Below are positions 33,545-45,826 of a stretch of DNA of 64,000 nucleotides, piece after piece (within the stretch, counting starts at the first letter, position 1; the number at the start of each line of letters is the position of its first letter). The stretch covers positions 1,240,001 to 1,304,000 of the forward strand of contig NC_052482.1 in the NCBI RefSeq assembly GCF_009730915.1. Reading direction: 5' to 3'. The notes beneath the pieces are model-generated. The model saw only the letters and a list, made by a program, of their open reading frames with translations. It was not told the origin of the DNA and did no database searches. The DNA comes from Dioscorea cayenensis subsp. rotundata (taxonomy: Eukaryota > Streptophyta > Magnoliopsida > Dioscoreales > Dioscoreaceae). A program made the translations under genes and the position numbers.

Positions 33545-35848
33545 ATGGGAGAGAGCTCAAGCACGATGGAATCGATCAGAGAGTGGGTTGTGGAGCATAA
33601 GCTTAGAGCTGTTGGTAATGCCCGAAAATTTTCTTTTCTATTCTTTTCTTTTTTGATAATTTTCTTTGTTTTTTTTTAGTTTTGGATTTGGCTTTGATTA
33701 TCAGTTTTATTCCCTCGATTTCTTGGGTTTCTTAAATTGATTTATGAGAAAAGAGTTGTTGGTAATGCCTAAATTTTTTTATTATTTTTTATTTTTTTAA
33801 TCTTTGAATTGGGCGATGAGAATGTGTGTGTGTTTTTCACCTCTGATTCGTTTTGATTTTATGGTTATTAAATTTATTTTTGCGCAAATGGTTGTTAAAA
33901 TGCCTAAATTTTCTCGCTTTTTTAGCATGGGATTGGGCTATGCGAATTGATGTTGGAAATGTCCTAAATTTCCTCCTTTTTTGTTCTTTTTCTCTCAATT
34001 GGTTGATTTTGGGGTTGGGCTATGAGAATGTTCTTTTTCCTCTCAAGTTATTTGATTTTGATGATTTTTGTTGTTGATTTCTATAAACAGGATGCCTTTG
34101 GTTGAGTGGGATTGGAGGATCTATCGCTTACAACTGGTCTCGTCCCAATATGAAGCCCAGTGTGAAGATCATCCATGCAAGGTTTGATTTTGATCTTTTT
34201 CAGTTCAAAACCCTAACTTTTAACTCTAATTTTTTATCTTTTACCATTGATATGCAAATGATTTTTGATTTTATCTATGAGTTTGTACTGCCATTGAATC
34301 AGGAGAAAATTTTGGTATGACAACAGAGTTTTGTGTTCATTGTTTGATTTGGTACTTAGATTTAGGTTTCAGGTGCTGTGACTTTGAATGACTTCCGAGT
34401 GGACTTTCGACCTGATGGTTGTTATGTATTTTACATAAAATGTATGTTTTCTGTTTAATATACTGATCTCAATCATTGGATTAATTTTAATGTGCTAGGG
34501 ATTGCAAATACCTCTCAACAACATTAGAGTGATGCATTAGATTGTCTGTGCTTCTTTTTTTAACTGAGATTTCCAATTTTTATTAATAATATAGTAATTC
34601 GATACCATTTGCCATTTCTTTTTTTTTTATTTTTATTTTTGGGTGAAAAAACAAATAGTAAACCTAAAGGACCTTTATGGCTATTGATAAAAATAACAGG
34701 AGGTGTATGATGAAGTAAACATGAAAGGAAATGCAAAAATTATATGCAGGATCCTGTATTAGTTAAGTTCATTATGGTGGCAAAGGATAATACTATGTAA
34801 CCTTCCAAATGTGCTTTTGAAAGCATTTGTAAAACCTAAGCATTAGGAAATTATCAATCCCAATCCAAGAATCTACAATCATTTTAAGAGAAGTGGTTAA
34901 AGGGTGAAATTTTGGTAGAACTGCAAGGCAAAAAAATGCAAATGTTTTGTGTGTGCATGTGTGGTTATCGATTCTATCCTCTGGGTGAACTTAAGATGAT
35001 TAGGCAATTCCCAGGAGCTTAAATCTTGTAATTTTCAATTAGACTTTGATGTCATAGGAACAAATAGTAAGATATGACATGCATTGCCTCCTAGTTCTGC
35101 ATCAGAGACCAGTACGACGTCTATCAAGCTTTTAATTATAGTTACTGATATCCTTTCTAAGTTCTCTCATGGAAATAATCTTGTCCAATCCCATTTATAG
35201 GATCATGAATTTCTCAATGGCATATGTTCTGAGACAGTATTCGAATATGATAATATCTTTCATGAATTATTAGAACCCATTGATTCACATTACATCAAAA
35301 TTCTAAAATGGAAATCTATGAATCCAATAACACTAGTCAGTAAGATCTATAATTACTGGTTTTCTCAATCCATTTTAACCAAAGTTAACACTCAAGGATT
35401 TTGTGGCATTCTTGTGCTTCCATTAATAACTTCCATTAATAACATGTGCTAGATTAAATATCATATCATCTCGGTTCAGTAGAAAACTTCAAAAGTTTTG
35501 TGAGAAATTCGTGATTGACATTATATGTATATTCTACATACATTGTGTATCGAAATTCATTTGCTCTGTTTTAAAGATTTTCATTTCCTCTTTTTTGATT
35601 AAAATGTAGCCATTGCCTTTACTATTCCCCATGGTTGAAATCCTGCACACAGGTTACATGCTCAGGCTCTTACATTAGCTGCATTAGCTGGAGCTGCTGT
35701 GGTGGAGTATTATGACCATAAATCAGGAAAAGGATCGAAAGTGAACAAATATGCACAGCAGTTTCTAGTTATGGATCCTCAAACACGAAAAAGATTAAAC
35801 CTTTTATTCTTCTTCAGAATCAATTACAGCATGAGATATATCACATAA
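33545..35848 (+). CDS. HIG1-domain (hypoxia-responsive family) mitochondrial protein
   Basis: Three exons: 33545-33614, 34091-34181 and 35653-35848, 118 residues. All junctions are GT-AG and in frame (GTT G|GA; GCA AG|G TTA). HIG1/RCF proteins are small two-span inner-membrane proteins associated with cytochrome c oxidase and respiratory supercomplexes; the closest plant relative I recall is the At3g05550 type. Visible: N-terminal amphipathic SIREWVVEHKLRAVG; first membrane segment about 25-42 (CLWLSGIGGSIAYNW); loop with the IHARLHAQALT signature; second membrane segment about 59-74 (LAALAGAAVVEYY); then DHKSG. The tail KGSKVNKYAQQF continues about 30 residues further than I expect, ending FFFRINYSMRYIT. 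The splice acceptor of exon 3 is supported by the family match across the junction. Confidence 0.88.
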
Positions 35849-36544
35849 AGTGATACTCTGATACGATGTTCTTTTCCCAAATTTACTGTATGTTTTAACT
35901 GGTATACCATTGATTCTCTTTTGTTTCAATTGCTTAACTTATGATTATGATTATAAGAGTTTCCATGGAGTCGCTATATATGAAATATCAGGGAGGTTTT
36001 ACATTTTGCCCCTGAAGAATACGAATATTTGTGAAATAAGTTCATGTACCCCCTACCCCAGACTAGGTTATGTGTATGTGATGCACGTGAGAATCATAAA
36101 AATGGAGAACTTTGTGGTTTCCAGTGCTATGCAATTATGATGAGGTTTTTCAGGGCATCATGTGTGCAAACATGTATTTATTAGTATGAAAGTTTAACCA
36201 GAGTTGGAATTATTTTTATTTAATTTTGAGATAAATGAATAATTTTAAGTGAATACTTGTAGTTCATGAAACACAATATTAGTACGAAAATTATATATTT
36301 TAAACCAAAAAGATACGTCAGAAGATAGACAATAAATCGATCTGAGTGACAGCTTACAATATCTAAAAAGTAAGTCAGCATCGCAGAAAAAATGTCATTG
36401 ATGACTGTTTGGATGTTTTTGAAATTTTAAAAATCTATAATTAATTTTCCTCAAATTTCTAGGATGCAATAGTTGGAATTTCTAAAGTATTAAATAATCC
36501 ATCAATCCTTGGGATCACCAGCATCAGCATCATCATCAAACATA
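35849..36544. other. 3' region of the HIG1 gene up to the gap
   Basis: Presumed 3' UTR and intergenic sequence. A 76-codon open frame at 35910-36140 has no recognisable family. Nothing else seen before the N run. Confidence 0.45.
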
Positions 36545-37544
36545 NNNNNNNNNNNNNNNNNNNNNNNNNNNNNNNNNNNNNNNNNNNNNNNNNNNNNNNN
36601 NNNNNNNNNNNNNNNNNNNNNNNNNNNNNNNNNNNNNNNNNNNNNNNNNNNNNNNNNNNNNNNNNNNNNNNNNNNNNNNNNNNNNNNNNNNNNNNNNNNN
36701 NNNNNNNNNNNNNNNNNNNNNNNNNNNNNNNNNNNNNNNNNNNNNNNNNNNNNNNNNNNNNNNNNNNNNNNNNNNNNNNNNNNNNNNNNNNNNNNNNNNN
36801 NNNNNNNNNNNNNNNNNNNNNNNNNNNNNNNNNNNNNNNNNNNNNNNNNNNNNNNNNNNNNNNNNNNNNNNNNNNNNNNNNNNNNNNNNNNNNNNNNNNN
36901 NNNNNNNNNNNNNNNNNNNNNNNNNNNNNNNNNNNNNNNNNNNNNNNNNNNNNNNNNNNNNNNNNNNNNNNNNNNNNNNNNNNNNNNNNNNNNNNNNNNN
37001 NNNNNNNNNNNNNNNNNNNNNNNNNNNNNNNNNNNNNNNNNNNNNNNNNNNNNNNNNNNNNNNNNNNNNNNNNNNNNNNNNNNNNNNNNNNNNNNNNNNN
37101 NNNNNNNNNNNNNNNNNNNNNNNNNNNNNNNNNNNNNNNNNNNNNNNNNNNNNNNNNNNNNNNNNNNNNNNNNNNNNNNNNNNNNNNNNNNNNNNNNNNN
37201 NNNNNNNNNNNNNNNNNNNNNNNNNNNNNNNNNNNNNNNNNNNNNNNNNNNNNNNNNNNNNNNNNNNNNNNNNNNNNNNNNNNNNNNNNNNNNNNNNNNN
37301 NNNNNNNNNNNNNNNNNNNNNNNNNNNNNNNNNNNNNNNNNNNNNNNNNNNNNNNNNNNNNNNNNNNNNNNNNNNNNNNNNNNNNNNNNNNNNNNNNNNN
37401 NNNNNNNNNNNNNNNNNNNNNNNNNNNNNNNNNNNNNNNNNNNNNNNNNNNNNNNNNNNNNNNNNNNNNNNNNNNNNNNNNNNNNNNNNNNNNNNNNNNN
37501 NNNNNNNNNNNNNNNNNNNNNNNNNNNNNNNNNNNNNNNNNNNN
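36545..37544. other. Assembly gap, exactly 1000 N
   Basis: A run of 1000 ambiguous bases. The round length points to an arbitrary scaffolding spacer, so the true distance, and even the adjacency, of the two sides is unknown. Confidence 0.98.
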
Positions 37545-37548
37545 GTAT

Positions 37549-38419
37549 CGAGGTTGTCGGGCCCGTGAAACGATGGCCGAGGTTAAGCCCGGGAGGTCGA
37601 GATCGATGGGTTCGGCAAGGGTGAGCTTAGGAGTTGAGCAGAAGTCGATAATTAAATATATAAAATATTATAATAATTAATAATAGCAAAATATAATATT
37701 AAGCCCATAGTGTATTATATAAAAGCCTCTTCGAATTTAATATTTAAATTGATAAATGAGCGCTATATCTGAGTGAGGTTTTCATTTTATGTCGTTTATG
37801 AGATTTTTTAAATATTTACAAATTTAATATATTAATATATAATTATTTATTTGTTTATTGGTTGATTTTGTTAAAATAAATAAGAAATTTAATTCACTAA
37901 TTCTATATATCTCGATTGAGTTTTTATTTTTGTTTTAAATTTTTCTTATATATATTTAATTAGAATACTTTAATTTTCTATTTTTTTATAATAAAATTAC
38001 ACTCATTTATTCTTTTTATTTTTCTTAATAAATTAAATTTTTAGAAAGTATTTATATAACACATTAATATATTTTATTTTTAAATGTTAATTTTTGTTGG
38101 TATGTTTATGATATATATATATATTGTAATTCTATTTATTGATTATAAATTATAAATTAATATTAATAAATATACACGATTTTGTGATTTTTAATGAGAA
38201 AATAATAATAAATTATTAAATAATGTAAAAAAAAATTAAACATTGTGACCCGATTGATCCGGCCGGGTCAACCGGTTCCCGGTTGAACCGCCCGGGTCAC
38301 CGGGTTAACACCGGGTTTTTTAATACCCGGGTCAATGGGGTATACCCGGGCCGGCCACATGGCCGGTTCCCGGTTTTTTCGGTTGAACCGGCCTGGCCGG
38401 TCCGAGTCTGACAACCTTG
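37549..38419. mobile_element. Possible hAT-like non-autonomous element next to the gap
   Basis: The left end just after the gap reads GAGGTTGTCGGGCCCG and the right end reads GAGTCTGACAACCTTGG, so AGGTTGTC is inverted as GACAACCT. The right 150 bp are built of CCGGTT, CCCGGG and GGCCGG words, as in many plant hAT-type elements; the middle is AT-rich and non-coding. Target-site duplications cannot be checked because the left flank is in the gap. Confidence 0.4.
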
Positions 38420-38538
38420 GTAACCTCCTTCGCTTCATCCCGTAATGTTTTTAAAATTAAAAAAGCAGAGTTGAACATACAAACTAAAATTACCATACCA
38501 CCCTTTGCTTTTAAAAATTTAAAAAGGGGGGACGGAGG

Positions 38539-38726
38539 TAGGGGTGAGCAAAAAAAATCCGGATCTGATGATCCGATCCGATATCCGGTTTTTTTACCCG
38601 AATTTTTTGGGTACCCGATCCGCGAGGGTCGGGTACCCGGTCCGAATTTTTAAAGTGAAAACCGGATCGGGTCGGGAGAAATTAAAAACCGGGTATCCGA
38701 ATCCGATCCAGCTTTTTAATATATTC

Positions 38727-38795
<69 letters not shown>

Positions 38796-39463
38796 GATAT
38801 AATAAATTTAAATTTTATATGGTTTAAAAAGTAAAAAAGAAAAAAAAAATCCAAATCCCTCATTTTTAAATTTTCCAAATCCCTCATTTAAACACTCTAA
38901 GATATCTTTTTACTTTTTTTAGACCATATAAAATTTAAATTTATTATATATATATATATATTAATAAATTTAAAATTTTACAAGGACGTAAGTAGAAAAA
39001 TTAAAAATCCCTTTGTTTAAATACTTAAAGAGTTACTTATATAGTTACATTATTATATATATATATACATATTAATAAATTTAAACTCTTATAGGGTTAA
39101 AAGTAAAAGGAAAAAATTTTCAAATCTTTATGTCTAAGATCGGTGAAAACTCTTTATTATTTTTTTGAATTTTTGTGGGGAGAATAATGTAAGGTTTTAA
39201 TCTTTTTATAAGTTACAAGTTTCTCATATTTGTTTTTTTTATGAATGTTGATGTTGTTATATAAAAAAAGTCCATGGAGTAGATGAAACTTAATTTGGAT
39301 CCGATATCCGTGATTCGATCCCGGGTTTAAACCGGATACCCGATTTTTTTAGTATCCGGTTTAAACCGGTCGGACACTGGGTCAAGCTTTTGCCGATCCG
39401 AAAAATCGGGTACCCGATCCGGTTTTAAAAACCGGGTCGGGTACCCGGTTTTGCTCACCCCTA
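38539..39463. mobile_element. Non-autonomous hAT-type element, 925 bp
   Basis: Terminal inverted repeats TAGGGGTGAGCAAAA (left) and TTTTGCTCACCCCTA (right) are perfect over 15 bp. They are flanked by an exact 8-bp target-site duplication GACGGAGG (38531-38538 and 39464-39471). 8-bp duplications and TAGGGNTG ends are hAT features. The subterminal parts are rich in GGATCCGAT and GGTACCCG-type words in inverted orientation. The centre is AT-rich with a long (AT)n run. No transposase. Confidence 0.9.
38730..38791. repeat. Long (AT)n microsatellite
   Basis: About 30 uninterrupted AT dinucleotides inside the hAT-type element. Confidence 0.95.
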
Positions 39464-39471
39464 GACGGAGG

Positions 39472-40140
39472 GGGGCGTCTATCATTTTTTTTTAAAACAT
39501 TATCAAAATATTCAATAATAAGTATTTAAATAACAATAAATTAATAATAATAAAAGTTTTTAATTTTTGTGATTTATTTGAATTATTCTAAATAGTTTTT
39601 AAAATTTTAAAAATTAAATTTGACTTAAAACAAATAAAAAAACATCAATCATGACCAACATGATTTGAACTCAAGACTTCACCACCCATTAATAGCAATA
39701 CTATAGCCAATCTACCAAAAAATTTTGCTTTGACAAAAATGCTATACTAAACTTTAATAAGTATTTAATTCATACCCGCCTATGTTTGTTGTTATTTTGT
39801 TTGGGCATTTTATTTTATATTTAAAATTATATTGATAAATTTATAAATTTATTTAAAATATTTAAAATTTTGTAAAACCAGGTGGGCCAGCCCATGACGG
39901 GCAGGTTCTGGCCCAGCCCGCCGATTTGGCACTTTGCCACAGGCCAGGTCCGAGATATCTTCCGGTGACCCGTGACCCGTCGGGTTAGCTGGGCCTACCA
40001 GACCGGTGGGTCGATATTGTTGGCCAAGCCAGTTACAGGTCGGCCAAAGGCCGACCCGGACCCGCCAGGTTGGGCCCGGCGGGCCCAGTTAACAGGCTGA
40101 TTCCCAGCGGGTCGTGAGCCCCAACTGTGTGCTCGCATGC
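39472..40140. other. AT-rich DNA followed by a GC-rich transposon-like patch
   Basis: 39472-39870 is AT-rich without a gene. 39880-40140 is a sharply bounded GC-rich patch built from GGGCC, CCGGC and GGTCGG words, probably the end of another hAT-type element. I could not find matching inverted ends. Confidence 0.4.
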
Positions 40141-41598
40141 TAGGCCACATTGTGTGGGTTCTTTTGTTTTTATGGGTGTTATAAAGAGAATATGCAAGGA
40201 TATTTTGGTCATTTGTCAAATTCCCGACCCTTTTTTAGTGTTTTTCCTCACCATTCCATTCTCTTATCTTCTTTAGTTAGGATTATGCCCTTGAATGCCA
40301 TTGACGGTACTTGTATTTATGCATTTCATTTATACTATATATCCTTATTTTTAATAATAGCATTTTGTTTTAATGTTCATATAAATCTTGTAATGATAGA
40401 TATATATTTTTAATTAGTTTTGAACATTATAGGTTATGTTTATTAAGTTAAACCTTCTATTCTTTATGGAATAAAGAGGAGGTCACGATAAAGATTTAGT
40501 GCTTATACACTTAAATAGTTTGTAAATAAAAAAATTTTAATTGGACGTTAAAGATTTTAAGGATTTGTATGACATATACTTTGACAAAGAGTGCTAGTTG
40601 AACGCTATAAGATAGTGAGAGCATATCTCGTAAATACATCAATCGGATTGGTGTATTCGAACATGACTCGCAACAATCTAATCACATAGGTTTTACTCTT
40701 TGACCGTCAATGATTGGGATTGTTGGTTATAATGATATGAGTGGACCTTAGACCTGATGTATCACTATCACAATATGCTTGTGGCGTCTAGTCTGTTACT
40801 AGTGTAGTTAGACTTAAGTCATCCTTTAATAGGGTCAACTTTGAAGTGCAACTATGTTGGGCAAGTAGCAGTTGTGTGTGATCACGACGAAAGAATTCAT
40901 TCTCTCGGGATTAAACGAGTTAGTATCATATGCAATCATGAATAAGTGATATTTGAAGACCTAAGCCACCACAGTCAAACTAATTGTGTGGGATATAAAG
41001 GGTAGTTTGGTAAACTTATTCTACTATGGTTATTTGCATATGATCGAGCTTAGTGAGATTGATGATTAACATGACTCTCACTTGGTTGGGATACAAGAAC
41101 GAAGGATTTATACACATATGGTAACTATAATTAGAAATATTTATAATGATCTACTTATTCGTATTTAATTGGGCTACAATGTGGACCAAGAGGCTTGATA
41201 GGTGTTACCATGTCCTTTGGTATCCTCTCATTAACAATCAAAACGAACCCAGAAAGTCACGCTTAAAAGAATTAAGAATCAATATCATTTTGAGTGTAGA
41301 GGTAAAATTATCAATTTATAATTTTACTTAATGGGATAAATAAAATTATAAATTAGTCTAGGCTTTTGTCTTAAGTTTAAATTTTGATTAAAGTTTAAAT
41401 TTTGATTAAGCTTGATGGAATCGCATAATTAATTAAAATTATAAGAACTTGCTGACAAAAGTAGTTTTAGTTGCTTTATGACTCATATTTTTACTTGGAC
41501 CTCAGAGGATAATGTTTATCATGTATATAAGTTTCATATTTTTTAATAGAACTTCATAATAGGATAATATTTATCATATTTTATGAAGTTTCTATAAA
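40141..41598. other. Unclassified, probably repeat-derived, non-coding
   Basis: No long frame. The moderate base composition and text such as GGCGTCTAGTCTGTTACTAG look like decayed LTR-retrotransposon sequence, but I cannot identify ends or a family. Confidence 0.3.
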
Positions 41599-42240
41599 CA
41601 CTACAAGAGTTAAGATTTTTAGTAACAATTTTTTTATATCACACTGTTATTTTACCATAAATATTAGGTTTTTTGTGTCAAAAAGGTAACGAACACTATT
41701 GTTTAAATTAATCGTGATAACTTATTTTTTTGTTACTATTATAGCGATAATTGTGACAATATAGTATATGCTACAATTAAATTGTAACTATTAATATATT
41801 AATAGTGGCAAAATTTCTTTTGTGTCAAGTATTCGTTACTAAAAGCATATAAGATTTAATGCCAAAAATTTCTTAACGTCACTGTAATTTTTCATTTATT
41901 TTGATGAAATTGTTCTCCATTACTCAATAAATATTTTTTTGTTACAATAGTTTTGTCACAAAAAATTCAACCATCTAGTGCCTACTAAATATTCCACAAA
42001 ATTAAATTTCTAACTATGTTATTGGGTTTTCCATGCTTAAAATGTTAATTGACACAATAGTTTGGATTACTTGTGACATTTAATTATTTCGTCATTATTA
42101 AAACTTAAATTGTAATAATTTAGTATCCATCACAATTATACATCTTATCTTTTATGTTGACAATTTTGGATACAAACAAATTCAAACATATAGTGTCTAT
42201 TAAATGCCGTCATAAAATTATAAATTAACATATATAGTCT
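41599..42240. mobile_element. CACTA-type transposon end (fragment)
   Basis: Begins CACTACAAGAGTTAAGATTT, the typical CACTACAAGA terminus of En/Spm-like elements. Related short words follow (GTAACGAACACTA, GTGACAATATAG, CGTTACTAAAAG, GTTACAATAGTTTTGTCACA) on both strands, as in CACTA subterminal repeat regions. No opposite terminus with TCTTGTAGTG was found, so this looks truncated. The right limit is approximate. Confidence 0.45.
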
Positions 42241-42596
42241 TTTATAAATTAGTATATATAGTTGTAAAATTATATTGTTAATAAAATATTAAAAAATCTA
42301 TTTTCCTACCCAATCTCAAAGGTTATGTATAGATTTTTAAAAAATTTATTAGATGTTTTAAGTAATCATAGATAAAATTAAAAATTAACATAATTTTATC
42401 AAATAAAATTATTATTTATAAATGCTTCAAAATAACCTATTAGATACTAAAAAATTTTGTTCTATTAAGCCAAAATATTAACCTATTAAAACATTTAAAA
42501 GCAACTATGACCAAATACTAAATCATTATCATCGTATTAGTGTAACCCCCCGTATCTACAATGTCAAGAAGAATATTCCATATATATATATATATA
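42241..42596. other. AT-rich sequence up to the edge of block copy 2
   Basis: No gene. Ends in a (TA)n run at about 42580-42596, where similarity to block copy 1 starts. Confidence 0.4.
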
Positions 42597-42979
42597 TGTT
42601 GAATATATAAATAAGTAAAATAGTGAAATTGAAAGTGGATGATGAGTTGGTGGTGTTGGAGAGGTGGGGGGAAAAAAGGGGGCAGCAATGCCCAGATAAC
42701 CTCAGCCACAAGAACATAAAAAAGAGAAAGTAAGTGGTATGTGGGATTCAGGGGGCCTGTTTCTCATATCTTCGGTTTTTATTTTTATTTTTATTTTTTT
42801 TTAGGTTGATAAATCACCGATTTAATACTAACGTACTAACACCGTTGATTTTTTTTAGTTCGCTTATTGTCAATTTTGACAAACTGATTTTAGATCCGGT
42901 CAAAATTGTTAACTCTTGAGCGCCAAATGACATTGAGATAGATGATTTATTTTGTGATAATTTTTTTTAAATGTTTCAA

Positions 42980-43733
42980 ATACTTTCAAACTTTATTGAT
43001 GTTTTCATTTTATTTTTTTTTGGAGATGGATGATTTTTTTTTTTCATCTTGATCAAGTGATATGTTTTTTGTGTTGTCTTTTTATTATATTATCTTGTCA
43101 TTTTTGTTTTATTTATAATTTTTTTATTTTAAATGAAATAATAGTTTATTCACATAAACTATTACAAATTCAAATATTAACGTGCAAAAATAGAAAACTG
43201 GAATTGAAATATATATATATATATTATGATAGTGATATATTGAGTTATTTCTGTGATGGGAGTGATATATTGAGTTTAGTCACAGAATAATTCATTTTTT
43301 TTATAAATAAATAAGCTACATAAAAGATTATAGATAGGTGAAGAATTAATATTTCAACTCACTTATATTCTTATCCTCCATGTTTTAAGGTTTGAGCCGG
43401 CCTCTTCAATAAAAATATGAATATCTCATTCATGAGACTCTGATATTAATAGACTAAAATGTTGTTGTTAATAATAGACTAAAATATTGTTAATAATCAC
43501 TATTAATAGTACACGATATACATATGTATGCACTATTTTTTATGTGTATTTATAGGGTATGTTGATTGGACTAAATCTAAAATCTAGTATTTATTATTTT
43601 AACTTTTCATTAAAAAGCTATCATTCATGAAGAAGTGTACAGTGGAGTTACACATAGTTTTGGACGGTCTAAAAAAAATTGAAGATTATGATTAGGAACT
43701 TGGGTATGCCAACTTTTCAAGAACAAAAAAAAA

Positions 43734-43781
<48 letters not shown>

Positions 43782-45826
43782 AGAATGTTGAGGTTTGATT
43801 GTAAAAATATTATTTATGCATACTTGTTTACTATATAAGATCATTTTTGATAATTGGGAGATTTTTTTTTTCTTAAATAAGTATGACTATGACAATACAT
43901 GGCCATTAGTCACATTACAAACTCTTGTTTGACCTATATATATATTAATATAAACACAAAGGTTTGATGATATATGATAATAAAGGAGTACTGACTATGG
44001 AAGCAAGCAATGGATTGTGATAGCCAATAATGGATTGGATTAGGGGAAAAATGTGTGGTTCTCACACTGTGGTGTGATGGGAAGAGATGAGATGCAAATG
44101 TTTATTTATTTATTTTGAAAAAATTGTAGACAAAATTGGGAGATGGGTTTTTATATAAAGGATAAATAAAAGAAAAGAAAATGTTAAATTAATTATATAT
44201 ATAATGTAAATATTACAAAAAAAAATTTCCAAAGGTAACAAAATGCTGCCAGAAGACAGACAAATATAAAAGCGCAACAGTTATAGTGTCTTAACAATCT
44301 AATAAAAATTTAACATGTGGGACTGACTAACATATGAGGCAATGAAGACGTAACATATATGCTCAAGATAATATATCAGAGACTATAACATTATAATAGT
44401 AAGTCTCCTATGCTATGTAACTCTGTAAGAATGGAGAATGTGACTCATCTCACCGAAAATCCACACCCAAACTCAATAAAATAATGAATAAATAATATTA
44501 TACAATATTGGTCACGAGCACAAGATTTATAATACCTAAATATACACTGCTAAATGCCTTCCCAGTTACTAGTTACCACTTGCACTAAGCAAGTGTTGGC
44601 GTGTTACTCAAAGTCTAAAAAGCATCAATGAATTGAGAAGTCATCAAAAGTGCTTTCTTTTAGTACAACAAAAGCAATAGATTTTTATTTTAAAAAATAT
44701 TACACATTCAAGCCAATTATAATGTAATTAATCTAGTTAACATGATTAATTACAACAAGTGCAAATAGATGAAAAAAAAAGACATCGAAACACATGATAA
44801 ATAGTTTGTATTCGACAACACTGATCAATGGTACAATGAATACAATCCTTGTTTAACATCAAAGAAGATATGTTGGTGAGTTTCAAAAATTAGTGGATTT
44901 TATTATGTTTTATCTATAATATAATATAATATAATATAATATAATATAATATAATAAAAAATAAAAGCTTTGGTTGGTATAGTAAGAAGACATATTTGTG
45001 ACTAGGATTTTGAGAGATTATATAGCAAGAGCTCATAAAAGATATAGAATGAAATGCTATTCCATTCTAGTTTTTAGAATTTATATGTAAATATTAAATG
45101 ACAACTTTATTCTTGTTTCTTTATTCTGATTTCATTATTCATCGGCCAATGTGATAAGTTGGAATAAATTAATATATATAATTTTGAAATATATTTAATT
45201 ATAATTATAAAAGATTTATTTATTTTATTTGTGTTTAATATATAGTTAAAAAATAATAATTAATAATATTTTAGTTAAAAACAAAATAAATCATTAACCT
45301 TCTACATATTTTATAATATATAATATCATAGTTTTTTGCATACATACTCCTACAAAAATCTAATATTACACATATACATTCACAAATTTCCTTGTTTCAT
45401 ATATATAAAAGAAATTATATATATATCTATATATAGCAAAAAAAAATATGACCCAAGTTAAAATACTAAAAAAAATTAAAAATGATAAATTAAAATAAAT
45501 TAAAAGAGAGGGACAAATAATATTTGACAAATTCTGAGTGGTAAATAATTTTTTTAGCTTTTAAAAACTTCAAGTAAATGAGAATGAGAGTATCTGAAAA
45601 TTCTTTTGCAATCAACCCCTTAAATATTGGATAATTGGTTTAATTATGAACACAATACCTTTCATTCATTTATTTATTTTAATTTAGAAAACGTATATAA
45701 TAAAATTTATTTTGTTAAATAAACATTTTAAATATCAAAATAAAATAAAAATAACTAATGACTAACCAACGTGTCTATTTCTTATGCAAACACATTAGAT
45801 ATAGATTTATCTTTTTATATTCATAA
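42980..45826. other. Gene-free AT-rich DNA in block copy 2
   Basis: Counterpart of 7980-10849. Holds the (TTA)n run (about 43735-43783) and the ATAAT array (44913-44956). T runs near 43012-43020 and 43034-43043 are absent from copy 1. Confidence 0.5.

Noticed and set aside
36509-37624. 371-codon frame across the gap
   Set aside because: Almost entirely unknown residues created by translating N; not a gene.
39655-39730. tRNA gene or SINE head on the minus strand (GGTAGATTGGC ... GAGTTCAAATC)
   Set aside because: Resembles pol III A and B boxes at plausible spacing, but no cloverleaf, anticodon stem or SINE tail could be made out.
42525-42545. GTATTAGTG as the right end of the CACTA fragment starting at 41599
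   Set aside because: Only CACTA itself matches in inverse; the next bases differ and there is no 3-bp flanking duplication.
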